Shown here piece after piece: positions 1 to 10,900 of a stretch of 64,000 nt of DNA. Made by a program: the position numbers and the translations under genes. The stretch covers positions 62,001-126,000 of the forward strand of contig CANQYY010000004.1 of the NCBI GenBank assembly GCA_947628225.1. The letters run 5' to 3'. A model generated the notes under the pieces. That model ran no database searches, was not told where the DNA came from, and worked only from the letters and a program-made list of their open reading frames with translations. Numbering within the stretch: position 1 is the stretch's first letter; every line of letters starts with the position of its first letter. This DNA is from an uncultured Lachnospiraceae bacterium. GTDB taxonomy: Bacteria; Bacillota; Clostridia; Lachnospirales; Lachnospiraceae.

Positions 1-1049
1 GTAGTAGCGCCGGAAAGCTCTGCCATAGCCTCTGCTACCGCTACGGTACCCTTTGCGAAATTCGGCATTTCAAAGCAGCCCATCGGCCCGTTCCATACAA
101 CAGTCTTAGCGCCCTTTACGGCATCGGCAAACAGTTTTGCTGTTTCCGGGCCAATATCAAGGCCTTCCATATCATCCGGAATCTCGCCGCGTCCCACTAC
201 TTTGTAATTGGCATCATTGGAAAAATCGTCTGCTACTACAGTATCGATTGGAATCAACAGCTTAACGCCCTTTTCTTCCGCTTTTTTCTCCATATCAAGA
301 GCGTACTGCTTATAATCCTCCTCCAAAAGGGATTTTCCTACCGGTTCGCCATGGGCCGCCATAAAGGTATACGCCATACCGCCTCCGATAATCAGGGTGT
401 CTACTTTATCTAACAGGTTATTGATAACAGAAATTTTAGAAGAAACCTTTGCTCCGCCTAATATGGCAACAAACGGTCTTTCAGGATTATTTACCGCATT
501 TCCCAAAAAATCAATTTCTTTCTGCATCAGATAGCCGACTACTGCCGTGTCTACATACTTCGTTACCCCGACATTGGAGCAGTGGGCTCTGTGGGCGGTG
601 CCAAAAGCATCGTTGACAAATACATCTGCCAGTGAAGCAAGGTCTTTTGAAAATGCCTCTTCATTTTTTGTTTCCTCTGCACGGTACCGGGTATTTTCAA
701 GCAGCACGACGTCCCCGTCATTCATAGCCTCTACCGCCGCCTTAGCATTGGCTCCGACTACATTTGCATCCGCAGCAAATTTTACTTCTTTGTTTAACAG
801 CTCGGAAAGGCGTTTTGCCACCGGCGCCAGAGAAAGCTCCGGCTTTGGCTCTCCTTTTGGCTTGCCAAGATGAGAGCAGAGGATTACCTTTCCCCCGTCG
901 CCAATTAATTTTTTTATCGTAGGAAGGGCTGCCACCAGACGGTTTTCATCTGTGATTTTCCCTTCCTGCAGCGGTACGTTAAAGTCACAGCGTACCAAGA
1001 CCCGTTTGCCTTTTACATTAATATCATCTACTGATTTTTTGTTTAACAT
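1..1049 (-). CDS. pgk: Phosphoglycerate kinase, 3' part beyond window edge
   Basis: Cytosolic glycolytic enzyme that transfers phosphate from 1,3-bisphosphoglycerate to ADP. The visible 349 residues begin [20 protein letters not shown]. The family signature RCDFNVP is at about residues 20-26, the substrate-binding stretch SHLGKPKG at 59-66, and the GGAKVSSK hinge motif at about 198-205. The usual length is near 395-400 residues, so about 50 C-terminal residues lie outside the window. The ATG at 1049 is preceded by a GGAGGT ribosome site. It lies about 100 bases downstream of gap on the same strand, so the two form the common gap-pgk glycolytic operon, with a hairpin between them. Confidence 0.97.
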   Translation of the reverse strand, partial: MLNKKSVDDINVKGKRVLVRCDFNVPLQEGKITDENRLVAALPTIKKLIGDGGKVILCSHLGKPKGEPKPELSLAPVAKRLSELLNKEVKFAADANVVGANAKAAVEAMNDGDVVLLENTRYRAEETKNEEAFSKDLASLADVFVNDAFGTAHRAHCSNVGVTKYVDTAVVGYLMQKEIDFLGNAVNNPERPFVAILGGAKVSSKISVINNLLDKVDTLIIGGGMAYTFMAAHGEPVGKSLLEEDYKQYALDMEKKAEEKGVKLLIPIDTVVADDFSNDANYKVVGRGEIPDDMEGLDIGPETAKLFADAVKGAKTVVWNGPMGCFEMPNFAKGTVAVAEAMAELSGAT

Positions 1050-1093
1050 AAGAAACCTCCGTTTTTTTATTTATGGCAAAAGCCAATATTGGA

Positions 1094-1124
1094 AAAGGGC
1101 CCGGTCCAACCGACCGGACCCTTT
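1094..1124 (-). other. Intergenic hairpin between gap and pgk
   Basis: A GC-rich inverted repeat (AAAGGG-CCGGTC arms around a short GGTT loop) sits between the gap stop and the pgk start. On the minus strand it is followed by only a few T residues, so it is not a strong intrinsic terminator. It may trim or stabilise the operon transcript or partly attenuate pgk. Confidence 0.45.
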
Positions 1125-1152
1125 AAGGTCAATACAAAAGAACTTTTCTTAT

Positions 1153-2169
1153 TTATGCTAACTCACTGAAGTATTTGATTGTACGAACCATCTGGCTTGT
1201 ATAAGAGTTCTCGTTATCGTACCAGGAAACAACCTGAACCTCGTAGGTGTCGTCATCTACCTTGCAAACCATTGTCTGCGTAGCATCGAAGAGAGAACCA
1301 TATCTCATTCCCACAATATCGGAAGATACGATTTCATCCTCATTGTAACCATAGGACTCGTTTGCTGCAGCTTTCATAGCTGCGTTGATTCCTTCTACTG
1401 TTACATCTTTTCCTTTTACTACGGCAGTAAGAATGGTAGTAGAACCGGTAGGTGTCGGCACACGCTGTGCAGAACCGATCAGTTTGCCATTTAACTCAGG
1501 GATAACCAGACCAATCGCTTTGGCAGCGCCGGTGCTGTTCGGAACAATATTTACGGCTGCGGCGCGGGATCTTCTCAAGTCGCCTTTTCTCTGCGGGCCG
1601 TCCAGAGTCATCTGGTCGCCGGTATAGGCATGGATAGTAACCATGATGCCGGACTGAATCGGAGCATATTTGTTTAAGGCGTCCGCCATAGGAGCCAGAC
1701 AGTTTGTCGTACAGGAAGCAGCGGAAATAATCGTATCGCTTGCTTTCAGGGTCGTGTGGTTTGTATTATATACAATAGTAGGAAGGTCATTTCCTGCCGG
1801 AGCAGATATAACGACTTTTCTCGCACCGGCATTGATATGAGCCTGTGCTTTTTCTTTGGATGTATAGAAGCCGGAGCACTCAAGCACTACGTCTACTCCC
1901 AGCTCACCCCACGGGCAGTTATTGGCATCCGGGAATGCATAAATCTTAATTTCTTTTCCATCTACCGTAATGGAATCATCACTGGCAGAAACCGTGTCTG
2001 CTTTTTCATATTTACCCTGGGAAGAATCATACTTCAACAGATGAGCAAGCATCTTCGGGCTTGTCAAATCGTTAATTGCTACTACTTCATAACCTTCTGC
2101 ACCAAACATCTGTCTGAATGCCAGACGTCCAATACGTCCAAAACCATTAATCGCTACTTTTACTGACAT
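1153..2169 (-). CDS. gap: Glyceraldehyde-3-phosphate dehydrogenase, type I
   Basis: NAD-dependent glycolytic dehydrogenase that converts glyceraldehyde 3-phosphate to 1,3-bisphosphoglycerate. The protein has 338 residues, normal for the family. The Rossmann fingerprint INGFGRIGR is at residues 7-15. The catalytic cysteine is Cys153 in [11 protein letters not shown] and its partner is His180 in TIHAYTG. The start is supported by an AGGAGG site in TTCAGGAGGAAATATC-ATG. It has its own vegetative-type promoter about 70 bases upstream and is followed by pgk, so this is a standard central glycolytic unit. Confidence 0.98.
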   Translation of the reverse strand: MSVKVAINGFGRIGRLAFRQMFGAEGYEVVAINDLTSPKMLAHLLKYDSSQGKYEKADTVSASDDSITVDGKEIKIYAFPDANNCPWGELGVDVVLECSGFYTSKEKAQAHINAGARKVVISAPAGNDLPTIVYNTNHTTLKASDTIISAASCTTNCLAPMADALNKYAPIQSGIMVTIHAYTGDQMTLDGPQRKGDLRRSRAAAVNIVPNSTGAAKAIGLVIPELNGKLIGSAQRVPTPTGSTTILTAVVKGKDVTVEGINAAMKAAANESYGYNEDEIVSSDIVGMRYGSLFDATQTMVCKVDDDTYEVQVVSWYDNENSYTSQMVRTIKYFSELA

Positions 2170-2234
2170 GATATTTCCTCCTGAATATTGTTAAAATTTT
2201 AGTTTGTTAAATTTTGCACAAACTTCTACAGTCT

Positions 2235-2263
2235 ATTCTACCCAATTCCTTATGAAAATTCAA
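2235..2263 (-). promoter_or_regulatory. Sigma-A-type promoter of gap-pgk
   Basis: On the minus strand TTGAAT and TAGAAT are separated by 17 bases, giving a transcription start about 60 bases before the gap ATG. Identified by eye from hexamers and spacing. Confidence 0.65.
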
Positions 2264-2342
2264 GGGTAAAATAAAGAATTTTTCATTTTCTTACATTTTT
2301 TCCTAATACTGGAAGGAGTTATCCCCATTACTTTTCCCGGGC

Positions 2343-3785
2343 TTACCCTAACATCCGGCGGTATAATTCCTCATATTTTCCTGCGGAATTGTTCCAGGAA
2401 AAATCTTTTGCCATGCCGCGGTCTATAATTTTGTTCCATTCCCGTTTCTTATTGTAATATACATCCCTGGCATAGCGGATAGTATCTAACATTTCATGGG
2501 CATTATAGTTGGCAAAGGAAAATCCGGTCCCCCTGCTTTCATATTCGTTGTAGGGCTCTACCGTATCCTTCAGCCCTCCTGTTTCCCGGACAATCGGCAC
2601 CGTACCGTACCGAAGGCTCATCAGCTGGCTCAGGCCGCACGGCTCAAACAGCGACGGCATAAGAAAAGCGTCGCAGGAAGCATATATTTTATGAGAACGT
2701 TCATTGGAATAGAAAATATTTGCCGATACTCTGTCGGGATACTTCCAGGCGTAGTGACGGAACAGATGCTCGTATTTTTCCTCTCCGGTTCCCAGAACTA
2801 CTAACTGGGTTCCCTCGTCGCAGATTTCCTCTATAACATAATCGATCAGATCAAAGCCTTTCTGGTCAGTCAGACGGGAAACAATGCCGATCATAAATTT
2901 TTTATCATCCTGTGCCAGTCCCAGCTCTTTTTGCAGCGCCCGCTTATTTTTTATTTTTTCCTTGCGGAAAGTTCTGGCATCATAATGGAATTCAATCATC
3001 GGATCGGTAGCCGGATTGTACTCGTCATAATCCAATCCGTTGACAATTCCCGTCAGGCAGTTGGCTCTGGCATTGATCAGACCGTCCAGCCCTTCTCCAT
3101 AAAACGGCATCTTAATTTCCTGGGCATAGGTGTCGCTGACCGTCGTAATCTGATCGGCATAAACAAGACCGCCTTTTAAGTAATTGGCATCGCCGTACGC
3201 CTCCAGCTTATCCGGCGTGAAATAGTAGGCGTCCAGTCCCGCCGTATCCATAACGGTCTTTTTATCCCAGATTCCCTGGAATTTCAAATTGTGAATCGTC
3301 ATAATGCTCTTGATTCCTCTATAAAAATCGCCCTGCTGGAAAGAATCCTGCAAATAAACCGGCAGAAGTCCGGTCTGCCAGTCATGGCAGTGGATAATGT
3401 CCGGCCGGAAATCAATCAGGGGAAGCGTGGACAGGGCCGCCTTATCGAAAAAGGCAAATTTTTCAATATCCTGATAAATCTCGCCGTACGGCTTTTCTCC
3501 GCTGAAATAAAACTCATTATCCAGAAAATAGAAAATAACTCCCTGATAATTCATCTGCAATACGCCCACATACTGCTTTCTCCATGCAAGTTCCAGATAA
3601 AAATGAGTGAGAAATTCCATCTGGTTTTTGTATTCATCAGGAATTGACGTATATTTGGGCAGCATAACCCGGACATCAAATTCATCTTTGTTAAAATATT
3701 TCGGCAGAGAACCTACTACGTCTGCCAGACCCCCGGTCTTAATAAACGGCACTGACTCAGAGGCAACAAATAATATTTTCTTCAC
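2343..3785 (-). CDS. glgA: Glycogen (starch) synthase, GT5
   Basis: Transfers glucose from ADP-glucose to the growing alpha-1,4-glucan in glycogen storage. The preferred start is the GTG at 3785, giving about 480 residues beginning VKKILFVASE. It is preceded by an AGGGGAG ribosome site, and this matches the family N-terminus. A longer in-frame reading back to 3869 has no good ribosome site and adds non-conserved residues. The ADP-glucose binding motif KTGGLADV is at about residues 16-23. GT-B C-terminal signatures SRLTDQKG and SLFEPCGLSQ are present. No other glycogen gene (glgB, glgC, glgD, glgP) lies beside it; it stands alone between spo0A and gap with its own promoter. Confidence 0.95.
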   Translation of the reverse strand: MKKILFVASESVPFIKTGGLADVVGSLPKYFNKDEFDVRVMLPKYTSIPDEYKNQMEFLTHFYLELAWRKQYVGVLQMNYQGVIFYFLDNEFYFSGEKPYGEIYQDIEKFAFFDKAALSTLPLIDFRPDIIHCHDWQTGLLPVYLQDSFQQGDFYRGIKSIMTIHNLKFQGIWDKKTVMDTAGLDAYYFTPDKLEAYGDANYLKGGLVYADQITTVSDTYAQEIKMPFYGEGLDGLINARANCLTGIVNGLDYDEYNPATDPMIEFHYDARTFRKEKIKNKRALQKELGLAQDDKKFMIGIVSRLTDQKGFDLIDYVIEEICDEGTQLVVLGTGEEKYEHLFRHYAWKYPDRVSANIFYSNERSHKIYASCDAFLMPSLFEPCGLSQLMSLRYGTVPIVRETGGLKDTVEPYNEYESRGTGFSFANYNAHEMLDTIRYARDVYYNKKREWNKIIDRGMAKDFSWNNSAGKYEELYRRMLG

Positions 3786-3827
3786 AGTACTTCTCCCCTT
3801 TCGGTTTTTAATCGCAAATACAAGATT

Positions 3828-3856
3828 ATTATACACTAAATTCCGGATAGTGAAAA
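3828..3856 (-). promoter_or_regulatory. Probable promoter of glgA
   Basis: Minus strand TTTTCA, 17 bases, TATAAT; the -10 is perfect and the -35 weak. Predicted start is about 35 bases before the GTG start codon. Confidence 0.55.
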
Positions 3857-3967
3857 GTGGAAATTTCATTCGGAAACAAATTCGTTTTCTCTGAAACCTC
3901 CACTTGCCTCTTTTTTATTTGCCAATGCCCGTAAAACCGGTTTTCCGCCTGTTTTGCACCGGCCCGG

Positions 3968-4762
3968 CTATACTCTCATTTTCTGCTCCAACCGGATTTT
4001 ATCGGCAATCAGCGCCACAAATTCCGAGTTGGTCGGTTTGCCCTTTCCGTTGTGGACCGTATAACCAAATAACTCGTCAATCGTATCCACCTTTCCTCTG
4101 CTCCATGCCACTTCAATGGCATGGCGGATAGCCCGCTCTACACGGCTCGGCGTAGTATTGTGCTGCTTGGCAATGGATGGGTATAATATTTTGGTAATGG
4201 AATTGAGCATTTCACTGTCATCCACCGACATCATAATCGCATCTCTCAAATACTGGTAGCCCTTAATGTGAGCCGGCACGCCAATTTCGTGAATTATGTT
4301 CGTTACATCCGATTCCAGATTATATCTTGCCGCCTGGTCGCTTCGGATACGCTCCTCCGGCGCCATAATAAATTTCGTTTTTGCTCCCGGCTTAAAATGC
4401 TGGACTCTTGACAGAATCACTTCCCGGTCAAAAGGCTTTAACACATAATAGGCAGCCCCTAACTCAAAAGCGGATTCTGTCACTCTCTCCTGCGCGATCG
4501 CTGAAATCACAATTACCTCCGGTCTTTTTGCGCCATTGCTGTCCTTGTGGATTTTTTCCAGAACACCCAGGCCGTCTAACTTTGGCATGATCAGATCCAG
4601 TAAAAGCACGTCCGGCTCTGTTTCTTCCACAAGGGCAAGCGCTTCCACTCCATCTTCTGCTTTTCCCGTCACTTCGATTTCCGAATCCTCCTGCAGGATA
4701 GATTCCAGCGTAGAAGCAATTCTCGGATTATCTTCTGCAATCAATACTTTTAATTTTTCCAT
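3968..4762 (-). CDS. spo0A: Stage 0 sporulation protein A, response regulator
   Basis: Master transcription regulator of sporulation entry. The 264-residue protein has an N-terminal receiver domain with acidic pocket Glu10-Asp11, phosphoacceptor Asp56 in LLLDLIMP, Ser87 and Lys109. The Spo0A C-terminal DNA-binding domain carries the conserved recognition helix [15 protein letters not shown] at about residues 206-220. The ATG at 4762 is preferred: the upstream in-frame ATG at 4777 overlaps the GGAGG ribosome site. It follows spoIVB and recN on the same strand, the conserved Bacillus/Clostridium order. Its own promoter region carries Spo0A-box-like sequences. Confidence 0.98.
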   Translation of the reverse strand: MEKLKVLIAEDNPRIASTLESILQEDSEIEVTGKAEDGVEALALVEETEPDVLLLDLIMPKLDGLGVLEKIHKDSNGAKRPEVIVISAIAQERVTESAFELGAAYYVLKPFDREVILSRVQHFKPGAKTKFIMAPEERIRSDQAARYNLESDVTNIIHEIGVPAHIKGYQYLRDAIMMSVDDSEMLNSITKILYPSIAKQHNTTPSRVERAIRHAIEVAWSRGKVDTIDELFGYTVHNGKGKPTNSEFVALIADKIRLEQKMRV

Positions 4763-4819
4763 TTTGTCAACCTCCATCGTTTTATATTTATTAAATTTCT
4801 ATAAACTGACAGTAAAGCT

Positions 4820-4848
4820 AGTATATACTGAAATGTCGCACTTTTCAA
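4820..4848 (-). promoter_or_regulatory. Promoter of spo0A
   Basis: Minus strand TTGAAA, 17 bases, TATACT, placed about 50 bases before the spo0A ATG. This gives spo0A its own start separate from spoIVB. Confidence 0.65.
4834..4840 (+). promoter_or_regulatory. Spo0A-box-like site inside the spo0A promoter
   Basis: TGTCGCA on the plus strand matches the 0A box core TGTCGAA at six of seven bases and lies between the -35 and -10 hexamers, a position expected for repression. Confidence 0.4.
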
Positions 4849-4866
4849 GCATTATTTTTAAAAAAT

Positions 4867-4873
4867 ATCGACA
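4867..4873 (-). promoter_or_regulatory. Spo0A-box-like site upstream of the spo0A promoter
   Basis: TGTCGAT on the minus strand (six of seven with TGTCGAA) lies about 20 bases upstream of the -35, a position compatible with activation. Confidence 0.4.
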
Positions 4874-4943
4874 TTTATTTATATTTTATTTATAAACATT
4901 TTATATTTTTAGGTTTTTTGACAAAAGGCGGCAAAAAATTCCC

Positions 4944-6176
4944 CTACTCTGCCAACATATTTTCAATAAATACCCCATATCCCCGCGTGGGGTCGTCCAC
5001 CAGCACATGGGTAACCGCCCCGATTATTTTTCCGCCCTGCAGGAGCGGGCTGCCGCTCATCCCCTGTACGATTCCTCCGGTAAGAGAAAGCAGACGCTTA
5101 TCGGTAATTCGTATTATCATGCTTTTATTATCCGAACTGTTCAAATCGATATCTTCTATCTTAATTTCATATTTTTTTGCCTCCCCCTCCAGATTGGCAT
5201 ATATCCACGCTTTGCCTTTCCGGATATTCTGCTTCATTCCCACGGAAACATAATGATTACAGTAATTTGAAATACTGTCCTGTTTCATTTTCCCGAAAAC
5301 ACCCAGTCTGGTATTTTTCTTTATGTCGCCGATTTCATTTGTGGCTATCATATTAATATAGCCTTGCAGCTCTCCCGGTTCTCCGTTTACTCCCTTTTCA
5401 ATGCCGAGAATTTTTGTCCGGTAAAGCTCGCCGTCCTGCAAATTCAAGAGGGTTCCGGTATCGGCGTCGGTAATGCCATGTCCCAGCGTGCCAAAAAAAC
5501 CATCCTCCGTCACATAAGTAAGCGTGCCGATTCCCTGCGTATCCTCCCGCACCCATACTCCGATCTTATATCTCCGGTCAGTGGCAAGAATGGGACGTAT
5601 CGCCACTTCCAGTTTTTCCTTCCCCCGCCGTATTGTCACTGTTACCTTTTTCCTCCCGGTCTTTTGGATTTCCTGATTGAGCCGGGCTATCGTTGTCACC
5701 GGGCGGTGGTTCCACTGAAGGATGTAATCCCCGCTCTTTACCACATTTTTCCCCGGCTCATAGGTCAGCCCGTCCTCTCCCTCTATCTCCGCCGTGTCCA
5801 GTACAAGCAGCCCATTGGTTTCTACGTAGATGCCGATGGGCTCGCCGCTGGGCGCCACCTTCTTTTCTTCTATGACATGAACGTCTACATTTTTAACCGG
5901 CCAGACGCCGAACAGGCTTACCGGAACGCGATAGTTGCCCGCCTTTTCTGACAGGATAGAGAATCCGTTTCCTTTGTTTGTAACATGGAAGGTTTCCTGC
6001 GCCTGCATTTCCTCCGTGTGGAAAAACAGGGGAAGCGCCACATCCTCTGCATTTCCCACAAAAGCAAACAGGCGGTCCGGCACCGATGCCTCTACCAGCC
6101 GGAAACCCAGATACCCCGTCACACACAAATCTAACACCAAGAACACAATAAAAATGCGCCGAAGCTTTTTTTTCAT
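4944..6176 (-). CDS. spoIVB: Stage IV sporulation protein B, S55 signalling serine protease
   Basis: Secreted from the forespore into the intermembrane space, where it triggers the SpoIVF complex and pro-sigma-K processing. The 410-residue protein has one N-terminal membrane segment or signal anchor at about residues 8-28. A PDZ domain lies near 105-195 (containing SGDYILQWN). The S55 peptidase domain has the catalytic His233 in GTLGHGI and the serine at about 374-376 in GMSGSP, then GAVTHVLVDDPTRGYG. The ATG at 6176 has a GGGGTG ribosome site. It lies between recN and spo0A in the conserved order. Confidence 0.97.
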   Translation of the reverse strand: MKKKLRRIFIVFLVLDLCVTGYLGFRLVEASVPDRLFAFVGNAEDVALPLFFHTEEMQAQETFHVTNKGNGFSILSEKAGNYRVPVSLFGVWPVKNVDVHVIEEKKVAPSGEPIGIYVETNGLLVLDTAEIEGEDGLTYEPGKNVVKSGDYILQWNHRPVTTIARLNQEIQKTGRKKVTVTIRRGKEKLEVAIRPILATDRRYKIGVWVREDTQGIGTLTYVTEDGFFGTLGHGITDADTGTLLNLQDGELYRTKILGIEKGVNGEPGELQGYINMIATNEIGDIKKNTRLGVFGKMKQDSISNYCNHYVSVGMKQNIRKGKAWIYANLEGEAKKYEIKIEDIDLNSSDNKSMIIRITDKRLLSLTGGIVQGMSGSPLLQGGKIIGAVTHVLVDDPTRGYGVFIENMLAE

Positions 6177-6199
6177 GCTATCACCCCGAATATGAAAAT

Positions 6200-6232
6200 A
6201 GGAGTCTGGAAAATTTTGTTTTCCAAACTCCT
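6200..6232 (-). terminator. Stem-loop between recN and spoIVB, possible attenuator
   Basis: A nearly perfect inverted repeat (AGGAGT-TGGAAAA arms) begins about 35 bases after the recN stop and ends about 25 bases before the spoIVB start. On the minus strand it is followed by ATTTTC, a short T run, so termination may be partial. Confidence 0.5.
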
Positions 6233-6265
6233 GTTTAGTATAACCAGCTTTATGATTTTACATAC

Positions 6266-7942
6266 TTATAAAGAATACTGTTTTAGGCTGTCCGCCATCT
6301 CCTTCATTTCTCTGGCATTTTGTTCTACAGCCGGGGTAATTTCCACGCCGCCCAGTATCCTCGCCAGCTCCTTTTCCATTTCTTCTCTGGATAAAGGACG
6401 GATTTTCGTAGTGGATTTTTCCTTTTCTACTATTTTCTCTATGACAAAATGATAGTCTGCCATAGCGGCTATCTGTGCCAGATGCGTAATGCAGATAACC
6501 TGATGCCGCTTGCCTAACAGACTCAATTTTTCAGAAACTTTTTGAGCCGTCCGCCCGCTGATTCCTGTATCAATCTCATCAAAAATCAGGGTTTCGATGG
6601 CGTCGCTGTCGGCAAAAACAGATTTAATCGCCAACATAATGCGGGATAATTCGCCGCCGGATGCAATTTCCCCAAGGCTTCTCCTTGGCTCTCCCGGATT
6701 TGTGGCAATCAGAAACTCGACCTCATCCTTTCCCTCTCTTCCAACGCTCTCCCTCTGCGTTATCCGGATCTCAAAATCCACATGGGCAAAATTCAAATCA
6801 GAAAGAGCCTCGGAAATCTTTTGTCCCAGCTCCTCTGCGCTTTTCTTCCTCAGCGCCGTCAGCTCTTTACAGGCTTTTTCAAGTTCTTCCGTCCGTTCCG
6901 CCAGTTTTTCCTGCCTCTCCCGGCAGTCGTTTTCATAATTTTCATACTGCTTTAATTTTTCCTCTGCCGCGCTCCGATGCGCCATAATATCCTCGTAAGT
7001 ACTGCCGTATTTCGCCTGGAGAGAGTGGATGCAATCCAGTCTTTTTTCCAATTCCATCCGCTCTTTGCCATCAAAGGAAAAATCCGCCATAAATTCGGAA
7101 ACCGCCCTGTTAAAATCACTGAGCAGGCTCTCTATCTGAAGCAATTCCCCGGCAAACCCCTCCACCGTACGGTCAAATTCCGTAATCTCATTCAACCGGC
7201 GCAGGGCATGGCTGACAGCTGTTGCCGCCTCCTCGCTGCTTAAGTGATGCACCCCGTTAAGAACCTCCACGATGGTTCCGGCATGGGAAACTCTCCGGTA
7301 ATGCTCCTCGATGGATTCCATTTCCTCCGGCGAAAGGGCCGCTTCCTCAATTTCCTGCGTTTCATATCTCAAAAAATCTATCTGCCTTGCCCTCTCCTCC
7401 GGTGAGATGCTATCCTGTGAAATCTGCTGCCTGAGTGCATGATATTCCTCAAACAAGCGGATAACCTCCGCCTTTTTCTCAGCAAGGTCTTTCCCGCCGT
7501 ACTCGTCTACAATTTCTCTGTGTCGATCTTTTTTCAATAAGGACTGATGTTCATGCTGCCCGTGGATATCCAGGCAGAGCGCCGCCGCTTTTTTTATCAT
7601 CCCCGCCGATACGCTCTCGCCGTTTATTTTATTAATGCTGCGGTTTTGCGTAATCTTTCGGGAAATGACAAGCTGTCCCTGATCCGGCTCTATATCCATA
7701 TTGCGAAGCTGTTCCAGAGTTTCTTCGTTTTCAATCTGAAACACTACCTCCACCATGGCATAATCGCCGTTTTTCCCAATCATCTCCGGCGATACCCTGG
7801 CTCCCAGCGCCATGCTGAGCGAGCCTACCAGAATCGATTTTCCGGCGCCGGTTTCTCCCGTAAGAATATTTAAGTGTTTTCCAAAATCCACATCAATTTC
7901 ATCGATAATAGCGAAATTTTTCACATGTAAATTTACTAACAA
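6266..7942 (-). CDS. recN: DNA repair protein RecN, SMC-like ATPase
   Basis: Cytosolic SMC-family protein acting early in double-strand break repair. The 558-residue length is normal. Walker A is GETGAGKS at residues 29-36. The middle is coiled coil, with many Glu/Lys/Leu heptads. The ABC signature is in ASGGELSRIMLAIK and Walker B in TLIFDEIDTGISG near the C-terminus. The start is a TTG at 7942 with a GGGAGGAC site five bases upstream; no suitable ATG precedes the conserved MLVNLHVKNFAIID-type N-terminus. Only 22 bases separate it from the large Ig-repeat gene, so the two may share a transcript. Confidence 0.97.
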   Translation of the reverse strand: MLVNLHVKNFAIIDEIDVDFGKHLNILTGETGAGKSILVGSLSMALGARVSPEMIGKNGDYAMVEVVFQIENEETLEQLRNMDIEPDQGQLVISRKITQNRSINKINGESVSAGMIKKAAALCLDIHGQHEHQSLLKKDRHREIVDEYGGKDLAEKKAEVIRLFEEYHALRQQISQDSISPEERARQIDFLRYETQEIEEAALSPEEMESIEEHYRRVSHAGTIVEVLNGVHHLSSEEAATAVSHALRRLNEITEFDRTVEGFAGELLQIESLLSDFNRAVSEFMADFSFDGKERMELEKRLDCIHSLQAKYGSTYEDIMAHRSAAEEKLKQYENYENDCRERQEKLAERTEELEKACKELTALRKKSAEELGQKISEALSDLNFAHVDFEIRITQRESVGREGKDEVEFLIATNPGEPRRSLGEIASGGELSRIMLAIKSVFADSDAIETLIFDEIDTGISGRTAQKVSEKLSLLGKRHQVICITHLAQIAAMADYHFVIEKIVEKEKSTTKIRPLSREEMEKELARILGGVEITPAVEQNAREMKEMADSLKQYSL

Positions 7943-7964
7943 TATGTCCTCCCAGTGGCTTACT

Positions 7965-10900
7965 TTACTTTATTTTCTTTATGCGGACGCGGCATCCCAG
8001 TTTTACGCCGTTTACATTGGCATAAATGATAGTCGTCCCTTTCTTCCGCCCGGTTACCAGCCCGCTCGACGATACGGTGGCGATATTGATATTTTTTGAA
8101 TACCAGGTCACACCGTCCTTGATCAGGTTGACGGATAACTGCTCCGTATCATACTGCCGCATAACAAGTCCTTTTCGGTTCAGGTCTACTACCAGCACAT
8201 CGCAATAGCCAATCTTACCATTTGCCGTCTTTCCGTATATGGTTGCCTGACCGGCGCGCTTTGTCCTGATTTTTCCATATTTATCTACCGTTGCCACCTT
8301 CTTATTGTCAGAATGATATTTAATCTTCGTGGTAGCATTAGCCGGAGATACTTTAATGCCGGACTGAATTGACTTCCCTTTCGCCACTGTGATTTCACTG
8401 TTGGCAACATCAACGCCAGTGGCATCTACCGGCTCCATTACCCGGATGATACAGGTGCGGGACTTATTGGAACCGTCCGTCGTCTTTGCCTTTATCCTTA
8501 CCATGCCCTCGGAAAGCCCCATTACTCTTCCTCCGCTGACTGTGGCGACAGCCTTATCGCTGGTCGTCCACTTCAGCTTTTTCACCGTGGCATTCTTCGG
8601 TTTTATTTTCGCCTTTAATTTCATCGTGCTGCCCACTAACAGTCTGGCAGAATATTTATTTAATGACAGTTTTGTAATACGGCGGACAACCCTTACCTTG
8701 CATCTTGCATAGGCGCCGCTGCCATCCTTCGCCGTTGCCTTTATATAAGCAGTCCCGATTTTCTTTCCTTTTACCTTGCCGGAGGAGGAAACCGTCGCTA
8801 CCTTTTTCTTGCTGGTACTCCACTTTACTTTTTTATTTGAGCTGCCGGTAACGGTTGCCTTTACATAAAAGCTTTTCCCTTTCTTCAGATATTTTGTCCC
8901 CGGCGATACGCTTACCTTCGTATTATTTACTGACGGTTTATTTTTTACCGTGATCAGACACGATACAGAAAATCCGCCGTCTGTGGCAACTCCGGTTACC
9001 AGGGTAGTTCCCGCCTTAACGCCGGTCACTTTGACATTGGAAACCCCGGAAGCCGCCACGGAGGCAATTTTATTATTCACGGAACTCCATTTCACTTCTT
9101 TATTAAATGCCGTTACCGGATTGAAAATCGGCGCTATCGTAATGGAAGAGCCCACATATACTGTCTTCTCATAGGAATCCAGCGCTATGCCCTTCAATCC
9201 ATCCCGGACGACAACCTGAACTACCTTAACCGCCCTTGGCTCCTTTCCGTTATAGGCGTTTACCTGAATAAAGGTAGTGCCTGACTTGACGCCGGTTACC
9301 CTTCCGTTGGCATCCACCTTGGCAACAGAGGTATTGTAGCTGGAAAAGGTCAGGGTATCCGTGGAGTTTGCCGGCGTAAAGCTGACCTGCAGATTGGCGC
9401 TTTCCCCGGTCATAACAGTCAGGGATGCCGGCTGCACGGTAATATCCGTGGAGGGCTGTTTTACCGTTACCCGAATCGTAGAAGTCCCTGTCTGGGGAGA
9501 GGTAATGTTGATATAACTCTGCCCCGGAGCCTCTGCCGTAATTGTGGCAAGTCTGACTTTTTCATCCCAGGAAACTTTGACAATGCCCTCCGGCGTCGGC
9601 ATCCAGGTCAGATCCGCCGCCGCATTTTCCGATTCCTTTCCGCCAATCAGGTAGGTAACCGGAAGCGTCCGTATATCTCCTACATTCATGGTAATGTCCT
9701 TATCCTCTTCTTTAAAAGACAGGCCGTCCGCCGAGGCAATGACCGTCACAAGGCAGGAATCCATGACATTGTATGGATTATAGGTCGGATAAACGGTTAC
9801 AAGAGCCGTGCCCGGTCCTTTAAATTCAAGATAACCGTCCGCATCCACTGTCAGGACAGAGGTGTCGGAGCTTACCCACGTCAGGGATGTATCGGTCGCA
9901 TTGGCAGGAGTATATTTCACCTCATTTTTCATGTTATAGCCTTCCTTATAATATTCTACGGAAAGCTCAGATTGAAGAAAGTCTATCGTCTGGATGGCAG
10001 AACGCACCCTAATGCGAATCGACTGCCTGTCATCCGGATTTATCAGATTTTCCACTTCCAGATCTGCCCAGCCGGTGCGGAGAGCTGTGATAATCGCGCT
10101 CTTTCCGTCTGACGCCGGCTCCACGCTGAAGACCGGATTGTCAGCTAGGGAACATCTCCAGTTTAACGGCGCCACCGAAACGGTCTGCTTGATATTGGCG
10201 ACAACCGTTATATGCTCTCCCACTAACATCGTCTGTTCATCCGCCGGACTCAGGGTAAACCCATTGACCTGAGCCTCTACCTTGACGATACAGGTGGCGG
10301 TTTTGATCACGCCGTTGCCGACATCGACGCTGGCGGTAATCGTCACATCTTCCGTCGTAATTCTTAATCCCGTGATCAGACCGGTTTCGTTCACGGATAC
10401 ATCTCTATCGTTAGAGCTCTGCCAGGTTACTACTCCGGTATAGGTACTGTTCAGCACAAGGTTCAGCTGATAGGTCTGCCCAACGGAAATAGTTAGATTA
10501 CTCCGATCCAGATAAACCCGGTCTACGATACTGATCTTGGTCGTAAAAAATTCAGGCAGATCCCCGTCCGGCTCCAGCCCCATCAGTTTCTTTACATAGG
10601 ACACGCTCTCCTTGCGCACCTGGATTTTAGCCGATACGGTTCCTTCTGCCAGCGCCGTAAGAACTCCCTGTCCGGAGTTGTAAGAGGCATAATTGTCCGC
10701 GCTTCCGCCATTGCTCGCCGTAACGCTCACGGTAAAGGCTTTTTGGAAGTCTTCTTCCGTCATATTGTATGCCTTGGCAAAATCATAGCTGTCGCCAATA
10801 TGGAGGATTTCCTCCCAGTCCTTAATCGTACTCTTTAATGTCAATCTTACTACGGTAGGAGTATAAGCTTCCGTACAGTTATCTTCACTGAAATAACTGC

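Noticed and set aside
3786-3869. Longer N-terminus for glgA
   Set aside because: The extra 28 residues overlap the promoter region, lack a ribosome site and are not typical of the family.
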